A program made the position numbers and the translations under genes. A model generated the notes under the pieces. It made no database searches, was not told where the DNA came from, and worked only from the letters and a program-made list of their open reading frames with translations. Below are positions 1 through 11,557 of a stretch of DNA of 64,000 nt, in pieces; the stretch's first letter is position 1, and every line of letters begins with the position of its first letter. Origin of the DNA: Cordylochernes scorpioides (Eukaryota > Arthropoda > Arachnida > Pseudoscorpiones > Chernetidae); assembly GCA_030710605.1 (NCBI GenBank), contig CP092869.1:7273866-7337865 (forward strand). Direction: 5' to 3'.

Positions 1-805
1 TCAGAAACCAAGATAACAAATCCTTAATATTCCAGCAGGAAAATTCTACAGGTCATCAATTCAACCTACAAGATGTCACATATCACTTCCATAGCATATT
101 CTCCAAATACAATAGACTCATTCTAGAATCTTTAATCTCTAAAGACAATAAAAGCATAAACAGAAGATCTATCCCAACAGTTCCAGCATATTCAACACAG
201 ATAATGCCAACCCCCATTGGAACTGTACCCTCTACAACTGCCACTATTTTTATTTTTGATTTTTCAAATGTATTTCTCTGAATCTCTATTGTATCTGTTG
301 CACGGAGCCAGTGGCCTGATGAAGCGCGACCGCGTGAAAGCTCACCTCCCGATACCTTAATAAAGAAACTCTGCAAATATTTTAAATTTATTTAACTCAA
401 TCATTTATAAATATATAAGTTGCATCATATTAAAATAAATGTATATAGGTATCGTTCGTTTTGTTCCGTGGTGGGTGAGTTTGGACCAAGCACCAGCAAG
501 GTAGACGAACAAAGGCAAACTAAGTTTAGGACGAGTTAATTCTTCCCGGTCTTCCTGAAAGAACTGCCACAAGAAAAAGAAGAAGAAAAAAAGAGGAAGA
601 AGGGAGGAAAAAAAGAAGAAAATACTTTTCAAACTAAATCGTCGGTGGTTGGAATAATTTCCTTTGGGAGGGGGCGCTCAGTGTAGTTTGAAATTCTCAG
701 AATTGCCTCATATTGAACCATAGAGACTGGGGGGTAAACATTCTTCTTTTGTAAACTTATTGAATATATGCCAGCGTTTTGTAATAGATACATGTGCCTT
801 CCTAT
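1..805. other. Unassigned AT-rich sequence
   Basis: No recognisable gene. A 97-codon open frame on the minus strand (83-376) resembles nothing I know. It contains a GC-richer patch near 300-350 that could be a fragment of an old element. A purine-rich stretch at about 565-640 accounts for the phenylalanine-rich frame on the opposite strand. I see no splice-bounded exon or RNA gene. Confidence 0.4.
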
Positions 806-1190
806 ATATATATGTTGTTTTAAAATATTATTTTACTCAAAACTATATTATATAGATTAAATACTCTGCTAAATCGACCGCCAGAGGTCACGCTTCACAT
901 ATAAAAATAATTGTTGTTGTTTCCCGATGGCCGGCTAAAACTTTTGTATATTATGTAAATAATATTTTGTTTTCCTTATTCTACTCGCCTTAAGCCAGGC
1001 ATTACTTTAATCAAATTATGTTTTTCATATATATTCCTTAGCTCAAATAAAGAAATCTCTCTGATCAAAACTATTTTCTTTAATATCATTATGTTACCAC
1101 GACTGCATTACACTAATCCTCAACATGATCAAGAATTCAACAGAAAATCTCATTCATTTTTTATTTATAACATGTATATATATATATTTT
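806..1190 (+). repeat. Family A short repeat in TA microsatellite, copy 1
   Basis: About 380 bp, found four times here (also 2523-2891, 16983-17424 and 39341-39724). The conserved core contains 'tcgaccgccagaggtca' and 'cccgatggccggctcaaa', followed by a GATCAAAACT region. The ends are short inverted repeats around ATGTTATA, and each copy sits inside a run of TA repeats. There is no coding potential. The structure resembles MITE-like elements that insert into (TA)n; that classification is inference. Confidence 0.7.
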
Positions 1191-1197
1191 TGACACT

Positions 1198-1510
1198 TTA
1201 AAATGTTATAATACCTTGATAAAGGTTGGCGTTCAGCCATCTGAAATATTGGTAAAATAAATGATATTTTGATCCAATATATGCCTTTTTAATTAAAGAT
1301 TTATCTATGGATTGCTCTATTTTCAAAATAATATGCATATATGAATCGAAATGTTTATATATTTCTGTTAGGACAAGAAATAAAAACAATTATATAAGTA
1401 ATGTTTTTATAACCAACATGTATATTCATTTTTTCTTTTTAAATAGAGCAATCCATAAATAAATCTTTGAATAAAAAGGCATATATTGGATCAAATTATC
1501 ATGGGGAATA
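1198..1510. repeat. Family J palindromic repeat with decayed hammerhead-like fold
   Basis: The sequence around 1212-1330 recurs inverted at 1440-1500 (the 'gcaatccataaataaatct' region), making a foldback. Other copies lie at 8385-8582, 51540-51625 and 52140-52310. A motif near 1208-1250 can fold as stem I, a core, a GC-rich stem II, then GAAA and a self-complementary ATAT. The core reads UUGAUAA instead of CUGANGA, so catalysis is not expected. Confidence 0.6.
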
Positions 1511-1595
1511 AATGGTCGAAGTTGGGATATGTAAACTCGTCTCGCTTGTTCTTTGTCTTTCGGAGATATCATAGGTTACGTAAGATATATATATA

Positions 1596-2522
1596 TGTGA
1601 TGATGAGTTGCTGTCGACTTATCTGTGATGAGATCCTGTCGACTCATGTAATGATTTGTTGAGTTTGATGTCGCTTTTGTAGAGATCCTGTCGACTACTG
1701 AAATAATGTGAGATCCTGTTGACTCTTGTAGAATCCTGTCGACTACTGAAATAATGTTGAAGTCCTGGTAGCTCTTGTTGTACTGTGTTGACCAAGAGGA
1801 GCAGTCAGGATGTAGAGTTTTCCAGTACCTCTCTGCACCTTGGAAGACCTTTAAAAGTTCTCACAAAATACAGGCAGTCGTGGTCGAGGTAGAGTGGAAA
1901 AACTTGGGGATATCCACACAAAAAACGAAGACACAGTTGCACTAAGAAAGTTCCGTAACAGATAAAAGTTGAGCCAGGAGCGAAAGATGGAGATAGACGA
2001 GTTCTTCCTAACTACATGTTGGATGAGATCGACATAACATACGACCGACGCGGCTTGCACTAAGGGTGAACTCAACTAAACTGAACTGAACTGTACTGTC
2101 TTAACTGTCAAGTCCCTGTAAGGTGATGATTTATAGGTTAAAGACGGGGGTGACCTTATGTGACAGGGGCGTTTGAGAAAGGGCGCCTTTACCTGTCCAG
2201 GTGTGAGAGGGGTCTCTGCATTCCACCACATGTGACAGTGTGGGTGGCCTGTCGTGGGAATTGTGAATCTACCTGATTTATGAGTTCCATCTTTAGACTG
2301 TTGTTTTGGTAATACTATGCTCGATCTCTGCTTTAGCTCAACTCTTAAATCTGTTACAGATTTTATTTATTTATCCACTTTGTACAAATTACATTACATA
2401 GGGTGATGTAAAGACACAGATTAATCATGCGCATAATTATTTATAGATGTGTTTCTATATACAACATGGCAATCTTGTTATAAGTTATCTACACAATATG
2501 AGGTTGTTGTTTTAAATTACCA
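1596..2522 (+). repeat. Family D repeat, possible solo LTR, copy 1
   Basis: Shares long similarity with 52654-53391, including the blocks 'cagtacctctctgcacctt' and 'ggagcgaaagatggagat'. It starts TGTGAT and ends TTACCA, and is flanked by TATA on both sides, as expected for a TG...CA long terminal repeat. Near its start is an expanded degenerate tandem of 'gatcctgtcgact' (about 1640-1760). No matching internal region is present, so a solo LTR is an inference; an unclassified repeat is the alternative. Confidence 0.45.
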
Positions 2523-2891
2523 TATATATATATTATATAAAATATTATTTTATTTAAAATTATTTCATAGATTCAAATACTCTATTAAATCGACCGCCAG
2601 AGGTCATTCTTTCCCTATAAAAACTCATTGTTGTTGTTTCCCGATGGCCGGCTCAAACCTTTGTAATTATGTGAATAAGTATTTTTCCTTGTTCTACTCG
2701 CCTTAAGAAAGGCAATACCTTTATCAAAATATGTTTTTTATATATCCCATAAAATCAATTAAAGCTATTTATAATTTTCATTATTTTTATTATACTTTCA
2801 AGATTTTAACCACGACTACATTACCATAGCATAATCCTCAATATAATCAATATCAGCAGAAAATATTTTTTTTACAACATTTTTATATGTA
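2523..2891 (+). repeat. Family A repeat, copy 2
   Basis: Second copy of the TA-embedded family, with the core at about 2585-2705. It directly abuts the putative solo LTR on the left and the LTR element on the right, so three insertions share one TA-rich spot. Confidence 0.65.
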
Positions 2892-2895
2892 TATA

Positions 2896-3477
2896 TGTAG
2901 TATATTTTAAGGTAGATAGAGCACAATCTTCTTCTAATGTTTATTATAACCCCATATCTGTATATAAAAATATGTATCGACCTTGTATAATAATAGAAAT
3001 GACAAATAAAACAAAAGGAGTAGAGGTAGTACAGAGGACAAAGGCCAGACGTGATAAACAACCCAGACTAACAGGTGTTTATGCTAATGAGTTCATTCCC
3101 CCGTCAGCAGGTGGCCGACACGTGGCCAGACATCATTAATAACCAGCGCTTGACAGGTGGCGTGATTAGGACAGCCAATCAGAACTCGTCAACAAGAGCC
3201 AGAGTCGAGTATATAAGCCCCCCAAGATGGGACAAAGTTAGTTGTTCAGATAGTTGTTTTCAGAGCCACGCCGTTATACGGTCGGGTCTCTCACCCCTAT
3301 CCGCGATGTAGGCATCCGCGGCGCCCGTGGTTCGACTTGCCTTCGTCCGTGGTCTGTCTCTACCTTCTTGGAGTTACCATCTAGACCTGCCTCTGTCTCT
3401 TGCTGTCCCAGTGCGGGAATCCCATCACGCACCCACTACCACGACTGCCCAGCACATTCCACCTCGGGATTACTACA
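2896..3477 (+). repeat. Left LTR of LARD-like element
   Basis: 582 bp, TG...CA ends. It is GC-richer than its surroundings and carries CCAAT and TATA promoter elements. It matches 7440-8021 almost base for base, so the insertion is recent. Confidence 0.85.
3173..3245 (+). promoter_or_regulatory. LTR RNA polymerase II promoter
   Basis: CCAAT box within 'acagccaatcag' (about 3171-3182) and TATATAAG at 3210-3217. A TTAGTT initiator-like site lies at 3238-3243, about 30 nt downstream of the TATA box. The spacing fits a TATA-driven arthropod promoter and sets the plus orientation of the element. Confidence 0.6.
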
Positions 3478-3498
3478 GAACCCGTTAAAGTCGACAGG

Positions 3499-3747
3499 AT
3501 GACTGAGGACAAGCAGAGGATGACGGAGGTCGAAGACGAACACGTCGCGGATGCCCTCACCAACATGACAAATGACGCCATTCGGGTACTAGCCGTGCCT
3601 CGTGCGGAGGAAGCCATCATCTCCCTTTTCGACGGATGCCATGCAACAAGCAGCCTTCTTCCAAACAGCCATCTCCAGAGATCAACTCCAGCCAGAATCA
3701 GCCATTTCAAGGTACTTTATACTTTGTTTCTGCCATTTTCCCCATAA
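3499..3747 (+). CDS. Short ORF at gag position of LARD-like element
   Basis: ATG lies 22 bases after the left LTR, giving 82 codons starting MTEDKQRMTE and ending in a hydrophobic tail. The acidic start and the position just behind the LTR suggest the remnant of a gag N-terminus. I recognise no domain. GC content falls sharply after about 3710, where real coding probably stops. Translation is uncertain. Confidence 0.35.
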   Translation: MTEDKQRMTEVEDEHVADALTNMTNDAIRVLAVPRAEEAIISLFDGCHATSSLLPNSHLQRSTPARISHFKVLYTLFLPFSP

Positions 3748-6700
3748 ATTTTATTCTTATATTTTCACCTTAAGCATTTTAAAATCAATTATAACCTTTT
3801 TTATAGCATTTTTATTCAATTTTTAAAACTTTCACACTCTCATTTATCATTTTTACTTTATTTTAATCAAATTATAAACTTTAATTCATCATTTTCAATT
3901 TTATTATTAAAAATATTCAATCACGCATTTTTGCCAATTTACTAATCTTGCATGCCTTTCTTAAATTCACCTAAAATGGCATTATCCAAATATGCAACTT
4001 TCAATTTTACATAAAAAATCATATTATATTTTAATTACTCGAATCATATTTTCTAAACTTATTTGTGTGTTTTTTTAATACCTTATTTATGGCCATAATA
4101 TTAATAATTAAATTTATTACGCTTTTTATTCTACTTGACCTATTACTATTCAAATTAATATTTCTCAATATTTAAAGGTTCTAAAAACTAGTCCTAGATT
4201 TGTATTTTTATGAATATCAATTTTAAATTATCTCATCTCAAAATGTGCGCCCCATTTTTCCCACAATTATAAATACAACTACAAATGTAATATGCGAAAA
4301 TTAAATAACATACCATAAAATTTCCATATCCCATTGCATTTCATTCCTGCCTGTGTTAAGTTGTTATTTACGTATTAAATACATTTTTATTTCGCACTTC
4401 TACATTGTTCACATCAATTTTAATTCCTCTCGCATATCCCATATCCCATTAACACATTTCGCATAATCATAACACATTTATTTATACAATAGTTAATTAA
4501 TTAATTCTTTTATAGCCTACCTTTTTTCCCAATTATTCACACCCACGATTTCAATATTACAGATTAAATTTAATATCCTTCTAACAGCGGAACCTGCCAG
4601 ATTAAAACGGATAGGAAAATTATATAAAAATCCTTTTATACCAAATCTTAATTTTATAATGTTATAGGATAGTTTATAATTTTGTCAACCCCGTTTAAAA
4701 ATTAGGTCCCCACCATCTCTAAAATCGATCCTGTACATGACACCATGTGAGACGCCATCGCCACGACAATATTCCAATCTTCATCCCAACGACAAACAAA
4801 TCAAGGACGCACTGATCTCCCCCTAATTGTTTTTTTTCTACTTCGTCTTTCCCTCCCTACTTCTAAAGGGGTGGAATGACCGTTGTACCCACCATTAGCA
4901 GCCTGTCAATCATTCAATTATAGGCCTTCCATACTTCTCTCGTCTCTTGATCATTTTCCATTGGCCTTCTATGCCTTCGTTCTAACCACCCCTCGTCCAT
5001 CGCAGAGTTCCTGTTTGCCGATTTTTTTATTTACACCCAGGTCACCGTCCAAGCATTCTTTATTTCATTCTTTTTTCCTCAAACTCGGGTTCAATCAATC
5101 AATGCCAACAGTCGAGCCCTGTTTTCACAATCTACCTCCATCCTCTAACCTCTTCAACAATTCCTGAGACTCCTGCTCGTCAACCTTTTTTAATTTTTAT
5201 TTTTTAATGATTCATCGACCTGGTACGCTCTTCCTCTCCATGTTAACTCCACACGGAGAGCTTGGGTAACCAGCGAGATTTTTTTTTCTCTAATGCTCGA
5301 CCCAGTCCATCATCAGCACGATGCGCCCACTCATTTTTCGTTTAATTTTATTTTTCATCTGGTCGAGCTTAATCACCGACAGCAGCGCAACTCTTGAGGC
5401 ACCATCTCTTTTTAACCTCTCTCAGAAAAATTTTCTTTCCCATATTCTCCCATAACTACCTCTCCTTCGATCTTCACGCCTTTTGCCCATCTGATCTAAT
5501 GCTACTTACAGAGCATCTTGAGATTGCTGAACCCTGAAAACAATACTTCGCTTCTAAGCTCGTATTGCAGGGCAGGACTCCTGAGATGTCCTTTGCAGAA
5601 ACCAATTCAGACCTTCTTCCTTTATTTCTCACTGCGTCACTACCTATCGCAAACCTTTTGCTTAAGTCAATTTTTTTTTATATTTTAATTTCACTTTTAT
5701 TACCTCTACTTCTCCTCCTTCCTGTATTACATCCCTGAAACTATGTTGTAAATATTCAAGGCACTTTAAGTAACAAAAAACTGTAACTAGTATACCAACT
5801 TTCCCAAATATTCACTTTCGCTATTGTGTGTGTTTACTTTAAATTTATCCTTCCTATGCACTCCTCTTATATAATTTTTGTAGTTTTATAATATTATATC
5901 AATGTGTCACCACTACTCCCCTTTATCTTTATTTTTATTCTAGTAACTAATTTGTGCCCCAAATTATTTCCCATTTAATAGGTTTGCTAGCTTTTCTCTC
6001 ATTTATTTGTAAATAGACTTACACTTTTACTAGTTTTGTGGTGTTGCACTTTGTTTTTTAACTTACCAATGTAGATAAAACATTTCACTATTCATCAATA
6101 ATATCATTTTGTTTATTAACCATCAACATTAATGCCTTCAATTACCAATCAACCCTTTATATATTATTACCTTTAATATTTTTATTTTCTCTTTTTCTCA
6201 TCATGTTCAGACTTAGCATTTTACAACTTCAACTATTTTAGGCACCGTCTTAAAAAACCTACACCTAACAATATTTATAATATTTCTTAAATAGATAAAA
6301 CATTTATCATTTTATTTTCTTTATAGATTTTCAAAATGTTATTTTTGACGCTTCCCTTACAACCTCTTAACTCTATCCCATGAACCTTTCCTCCCAACCT
6401 TTCCCTCCATCAAGAGTTTATTGTTCGTCAGCCATTTTCTTTTTTTTTTTTAGTGATTAACCTAACTAGAAGACCCTTCCTCGCTGTACATCTCCCAACA
6501 GTGAGCTCAGGAGACCCAGTTAGATTTTTTTTCTCTCTCATCGTCCGGCTCATCATTTTTTCATTTTTCTACTTTTTCTTTTCACCATACAAGCCGGACA
6601 CAATCAAAATTGGCAGCAATAACTCTCTTACACCCACCTCTCCTTTTCCGCATCCTTCAAACCTCCAACCTTCCAAGGGATTCCAGTTCGCCGAACATTT

Positions 6701-7439
6701 TTGTTTTTTTTTCATTGATTAATCCGACTGGAACAATCCTTCCTCGTTATACCATTCCCGATAATGAGTTCAGGATATCCAGCGCGATATTTTTATTTTT
6801 TTTCTCATCGCCCGACGCATCATATCAATTCATCATTTTTTCAACTTTTCAGTTTTTTTTCACAACTCAACCGGGCACAATCATTATGGACAACAGGGAT
6901 CCCTCTTACCTCTACCTCTACCTTTTACATCCATCAATCTTCCCACCTCTTTTCACTGTCAGAGCTAATGATGCAGACGGAATATCTTAGGCCTTCTGTT
7001 AATGAGAACAATGCCTCACTTAAACAAGTTCGCATTGCATTGCAGGATGCTTGGGATACTACTTTTGCAGAAACATGCTCAGACACCCCCTTTCTTTTTC
7101 AACCTTAGCGTCACATTATAAGTTCAGTCAATAAACTAACTTCATTTTTTTTTCTCTCATCTTTAATACAATAAGATATTATTTTCCTTGTACGATTCAT
7201 TTTACCATAGTTACCATTTTGTATTATATACCTTCTCTTAATCTTTTATCATTCATTTTGTACGTTTTCATTGATACACCACCATTACAACATCTTTCTC
7301 TTTTTAACTTGTAGCTTAATAATAATTTTAACTAATTTGTATACAAATTATTTCTTTTATTTTTTATAATAGGTTTGTTAGGTTATTATTCATTACATGT
7401 CATTCCCCCAACCAAACCTTCATCACCGGGGACACATTC
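3748..7439 (+). repeat. Non-coding interior of LARD with internal ~1.4-kb duplication
   Basis: Pyrimidine-rich AT sequence without long frames. Two diverged modules follow one another, roughly 5190-5995 and 6440-7385. Matching blocks are the 'gattaa ... ctcttcctc' start, the 'ttgcagaaac' block (5597 and 7066) and the 'actaatttgt ... aataggtttg' end (about 5946-5988 and 7332-7378). A further partial unit of the same start is at 6700-6870. There is no gene. Confidence 0.55.
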
Positions 7440-8021
7440 TGTAGTATATTTTAAGGTAGATAGAGCACAATCTTCTTCTAATGTTTATTATAACCCCATA
7501 TCTGTATATAAAAATATGTATCGACCTTGTATAATAATAGAAATGACAAATAAAACAAAAGGAGTAGAGGTAGTACAGAGGACAAAGGCCAGACGTGATA
7601 AACAACCCAGACTAACAGGTGTTTATGCTAATGAGTTCATTCCCCCGTCAGCAGGTGGCCGACACGTGGCCAGACATCATTAATAACCAGCGCTTGACAG
7701 GTGGCGTGATTAGGACAGCCAATCAGAACTCGTCAACAAGAGCCAGAGTCGAGTATATAAGCCCCCCAAGATGGGACAAAGTTAGTTGTTCAGATAGTTG
7801 TTTTCAGAGCCACGCCGTTATACGGTCGGGTCTCTCACCCCTATCCGCGATGTAGGCATCCGCGGCGCCCGTGGTTCGACTTGCCTTCGTCCGTGGTCTG
7901 CCTCTACCTTCTTGGAGTTACCATCTAGACCTGCCTCTGTCTCTTGCTGTCCCAGTGCGGGAATCCCATCACGCACCCACTACCACGACTGCCCAGCACA
8001 TTCCACCTCGGGATTACTACA
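7440..8021 (+). repeat. Right LTR of LARD-like element
   Basis: 582 bp, same ends and same promoter as the left LTR (TATA box at 7754-7761). ORFs inside it are repeated in the left LTR and are not genes. Confidence 0.85.
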
Positions 8022-8384
8022 TATATTTGCTTAAATATAATAAATGTTATGAATGTAATGTTTTTTTTTTTATTGGAATGATAAAGAATTGGAGGTGTAG
8101 TCGTGATAATAGGAAAGTAGAAAATAATTATTTACTTATCAAGTAGTTTTTATTTTCAATTACTTGAAGCAAATTATACATCAAATATTTTACCACAATT
8201 ATATAGAATTTAGAAAATGAATCCTATATCAGTGAATTAAAAAATATATATAACTTTAATTATACATATTTACAACAATATTCAAATTGGTATATTCTAA
8301 AACTATGGTCAAAAAATGTAGAACAGTCAATAAATGAAATTGAAATATATGTTTTTAAAAAATAAAATATTTGCATTTTAGATT
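8022..8384. other. AT-rich spacer related to 13258-13880
   Basis: No gene. Blocks such as 'aatgttatgaatg' and 'tatcaagtagt' recur in order near 13262-13360 and 13790-13880, so the two stretches are probably diverged copies of an old repeat. Confidence 0.4.
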
Positions 8385-8582
8385 ATATAATATGCATATA
8401 TGAATCGAAATGTTTATATATTTGTGCGTTTTGAAAATAGAGCAATCCATAAATAAATCTTTAATTAAAAGGACAAGCAATTATATAAGTTTTATTTTAA
8501 TTAAAAAGGCATATATTGGATCAAAATATCATTTATTTTACCAATATTTCAGTTGGCTGAACGCCGACCTTTATCAAGGTAA
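8385..8582. repeat. Family J repeat
   Basis: Matches 1230-1500. It contains the decayed hammerhead-like fold on the minus strand at about 8545-8583 (core UUGAUAA). It is continued at 8880-8960 beyond the family C insertion, where 'aacaaactcagcgcc' also occurs at 52150-52175 (inverted). Confidence 0.6.
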
Positions 8583-8870
8583 TCTACTGTGTCCTATAAG
8601 CTTATGTCCATAGTTTTCTTGAAAACCATTTCTGAGATTCCACCCTTCAGTGCTGCGTATATAAGCAGAATCGTCCAATACAGTATTAGAGCTCTGAGAA
8701 GCGGTCTGGTGGATTAAATTGGCGAAACCGCTGGGAGGGTTCACCACTGATGAGCCAAGCCCTCCCAATATATTTTTTTTCATTGCAGTAAGGACAGTAG
8801 AAGTTTGTATTATGTATAAAAGAAACATTCGTGTTTTTATATCCTTTCATTTTATATGTATAGATGGCGC
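8583..8870 (+). repeat. Family C MITE
   Basis: Contains the family core: 'ggcgaaaccgctgggaggg', then 'ttcaccactgatgagcca', then the mirrored CCCTCCCA and 'gcagtaaggacagtag', ending in the 'agatggcgcgtta' terminus. Members recur at 12640-12850, 19345-19697, 23397-23635, 27020-27310, 40950-41235, 44737-44895, 61872-62045, 62110-62335 and 63845-63968. It is non-coding. Confidence 0.75.
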
Positions 8871-9019
8871 GTTATTGCTTTGTGTTACTTTATCAAGGTG
8901 TTATAACATTTTAATGTGTGTCAACAACAAACTCAGCGCCACATAACGTCAATAGAAGTTATAGTAGTATTTTATTAGTTGTAATATATAAGTAAGTATA
9001 AGTTGTTATCATTTTCAAC

Positions 9020-9200
9020 ATTTATATATATAGATGAAAATCTTGCCGGGGAGAGAGAAGTAATTGATCTATAAAAACATAAGGCACCTCTCCCATCAAA
9101 ATAAACGTTAAAACTAGACGCTATCTATTGACTATCTACGCAGACTTAGCGGTCTCGGGTTGGTGAAAAATTCACAACACCAACGTTGTCACACACAAAC
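9020..9200 (+). repeat. Family B repeat fragment
   Basis: Begins with the 'gatgaaaatcttgccgggg' terminus. It carries the blocks 'tagacgctatctattgac' and 'caacaccaacgttgtc' that recur at 19035-19345, 25575-25765, 39728-40030 and 45600-45922. The hammerhead segment of the family is missing here. Confidence 0.6.
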
Positions 9201-9309
9201 TGAGAATCATCCATATATATAATACGAACATGCAAAACAACGCCAAGTTATAAATCAGCTATGAGTGTAGCCTATATACCTATCTAAAAGTAGCAAAAAC
9301 GAACTGAAG

Positions 9310-9620
9310 TAAAATGTTTTTGAAAAATTAGTACAAATGTGATATTGTACTGTGATAAGGCGTATAAATTATGAAAAAGGCATCTTCTTATCCAGTAAAA
9401 TATCATATTTGTACTATTTTTCCATATTGTGTCGCTGTCTAACAATTCTGGCCTTAACCTTAATTACCCGTTTCATTATTTTTCAGGATGCCTGAATGAC
9501 CTGTTTTTGGTCGTTGAGGTACAGCTTGCACCACGCTGATAAGGGCCAACAGCCCGAAATGTTTATTTAACTTGTTCCGTGATATTTGGCCAACCCAATT
9601 TCTTGATAAATCAATAAAAG
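9310..9620 (+). repeat. Family N/H repeat with decayed hammerhead motif
   Basis: 9310-9425 is a foldback around 'gtacaaatgtgatattgtac', also seen at 12030-12110, 24430-24625 and 40340-40440. At 9527-9575 is a family H hammerhead-like fold with stem II GGGC/GCCC and GAAA. Its core is CUGAUAA, so position G8 is lost and cleavage is not expected. Confidence 0.55.
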
Positions 9621-10427
9621 CCATCCACTACACTATAATACAATTAAAAAAGTTAAATTATTATAATTGAACCCACGATCTGATATGCAATATAAAGACC
9701 AAAAAGGCGTACGTTGAATATAAAACAACAATTAATATAAATTTATAATAGTGTAGTCATAGATTGAATAAAAAAAAGATACAGAGTAAATTCAAAAAAA
9801 GAAATTTCTGAAAAGTTCGTTTGATAAATAAACCACTTATTAGTTTTAATTGGTGATAATTGGTATAATTACTGAACAAATTAGATTATTTTGTTAATTT
9901 TTTAAACATTTTCTCACTGATTGCATTTAGGAAATTAGTATTTTGAATAAGTCTTATCAAACACTAAAATGAATTTTTGAAAGATTATAAAATGATAAAT
10001 ATATATTGTTTTCTCTCAAATATTAAGCTTTAACAAAATATTGTGGAATATATTTTAGAAACTTGAATATTAATTAGTCAAAATATTTGTATTCGTATAT
10101 TTATATTTTGCCGCTTCGTAAACTTCACTCATTTTCTTTGGTATTCTGTAAGTATTAATGTGTTGTGTATTGTAATATATTGGCGTGTCATTCTGAACTT
10201 TTGATCATATTTCAATTTTAAAGACTTGTTCAGAATTGACATCACCATCAACCTAACCTATCCTACCCTAACCTGCATTGTAGATTTACCTATTGAACGA
10301 CGCTCTAGGAACCTGAGTTTTACCTGTATGGTTTTAACATCGAGTCTAAGATAGACTGCTAGCTTGCAAATACTTTTGGATTTATTGATTTCCGATAAAT
10401 TTATCTCTCACTCTTTATATATACATA
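9621..10427. other. AT-rich sequence without features
   Basis: No ORF, RNA gene or repeat boundary that I can support. Short runs of 'cctaacct' near 10250-10275 are too few to be a telomeric tract. Confidence 0.4.
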
Positions 10428-10608
10428 CAGTAGAACCTCCATGAGAGGACACTCACGCTCGAGAACACCTCTCTATAAAGGACAGTTTACATTTACAAAA
10501 TTACGATTTTTACTATTAAGCAACTCTCCAGTAAGAGGACACCTCTGCCTAAAATACACTTTGCCTCTGAAATTAGGTGTTGTTCTTTACAGGGAGGTAG
10601 TTCTACTG
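10428..10608. mobile_element. pogo/Tigger-like MITE
   Basis: 181 bp with inverted ends: CAGTAGAACCTCC at the left, and its inverse (with one extra base) GGGAGGTAGTTCTACTG at the right. It is flanked by TA on both sides. Length, ends and TA duplication are typical of pogo-type non-autonomous elements. An interrupted relative is at 21861-22312. Confidence 0.75.
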
Positions 10609-10786
10609 TATATATATATATTTATATTAGCATCTATTTATTCATATATTTATCATTATAAACTCTTATTTATCCATTTATCCTATATTTTGTATTTAAT
10701 TATTTATATAACTTTATTTGGAAATTGTAATAAAGTAGTTTCTCAATTTCTTTAAAAACACACACACACATTACAATATATTCAAC

Positions 10787-10937
10787 AATAATCTAATTGA
10801 AGTAAACGAAAAAATTGCGCTACAAATTTAAAATAAAAATACAACCTTTCGCAATGAGTTTCTTTTATTATGATAATATCATAATAAAAGAAACTCATTG
10901 CGAAAGGTTGTATTTTTATTTTAAAATAATCTAATTG
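10787..10937. repeat. Perfect 45-bp foldback insertion with target duplication
   Basis: 10830-10874 is exactly complementary to 10878-10922, with a 3-nt spacer. The insertion is bracketed by the 13-bp direct repeat 'aataatctaattg' at 10787-10799 and 10925-10937. It is non-coding. Perfect arms mean a young event or active homogenisation. Confidence 0.85.
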
Positions 10938-10949
10938 GAAATTTCGAGA

Positions 10950-11557
10950 AATACGGTATATTCTTCGTCAGTTTTTGACGTTTATTTTGACGGAAGAGGC
11001 GCCCTATGCTTCTATTGATTAATTTCCTCCTGGCAAATTTTCCATCTATATATATATAAACTTGTATATAAATTTGGCGTAAAGTGGTACTTCAGGATTT
11101 CCGTGTTGGAGAGCAGGTTGGCTCGAAAGTTCGAGAAATAAAAGAAATAAGAAAATAAGCGAAACCCTTGATTCCTTATTGATTAATTTTAAAAAATAAT
11201 TAAAAATGGATTTGAGAAAGATATATCCGAAAGTCCATTTTAACATGTTGAAAATATTTCATAATTGGTTTCGCATTACAGTAGAGGGGAGTTATCACGT
11301 GATTTGACTCGACCAATAGGGAGAGTTCCAGCTGTTAGGAGTCTCTTAGACACATTTTGTCGATCCGTCTCTAGAGGAAATAATGAAAGAAGTTGCCCCC
11401 TTTTCTTCCACCCCCATATTTTCCCTTTTTTTTTCCTTTCAGGCTGCATTAGCGCCGTTTTATAGGGGGAGTGGTATGAACTATCGGCATCAAAACTGGT
11501 CTTGTTACTCATTCTTTATCATCACTGGTAAAGTTTATCATCATTAGTAAAGTTGAA
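10950..11557. other. Family B end, then unassigned sequence
   Basis: 10950-11060 matches the terminal part of family B (a gacgtttattttgacgg-type block, then the inverted 'ggcaaattttccatc' end). 11061-11557 has only short frames and an oligo-T stretch. I see no gene. Confidence 0.45.

Larger units (their letters stand above)
2896..8021 (+). mobile_element. Non-autonomous LTR retrotransposon (LARD-like)
   Basis: A 5126-bp unit bounded by two direct 582-bp repeats that look essentially identical. Each repeat begins TGTAGTATAT and ends GATTACTACA. The unit is flanked by TATA on both sides (2892-2895 and 8022-8025), which fits a 4-bp target duplication. The interior (3478-7439) has no protease, reverse transcriptase or integrase. 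It holds one short gag-position ORF and long AT- and pyrimidine-rich sequence with an internal duplication. This is the architecture of a large retrotransposon derivative mobilised by a partner elsewhere. Orientation is taken from the TATA and CCAAT promoter in the LTR. I do not recognise the primer binding site with confidence, so the parent superfamily is unknown. Confidence 0.8.

Noticed and set aside
405..632. 75-codon minus-strand frame rich in Phe/Leu
   Set aside because: It is the reading of a purine-rich simple tract; no domain.
3075..3502. Several plus-strand frames in the left LTR
   Set aside because: They are repeated in the right LTR and cross promoter and U5 sequence; not genes.
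10240..10280. 'cctaacct' runs as telomeric repeat
   Set aside because: Only a few irregular units.
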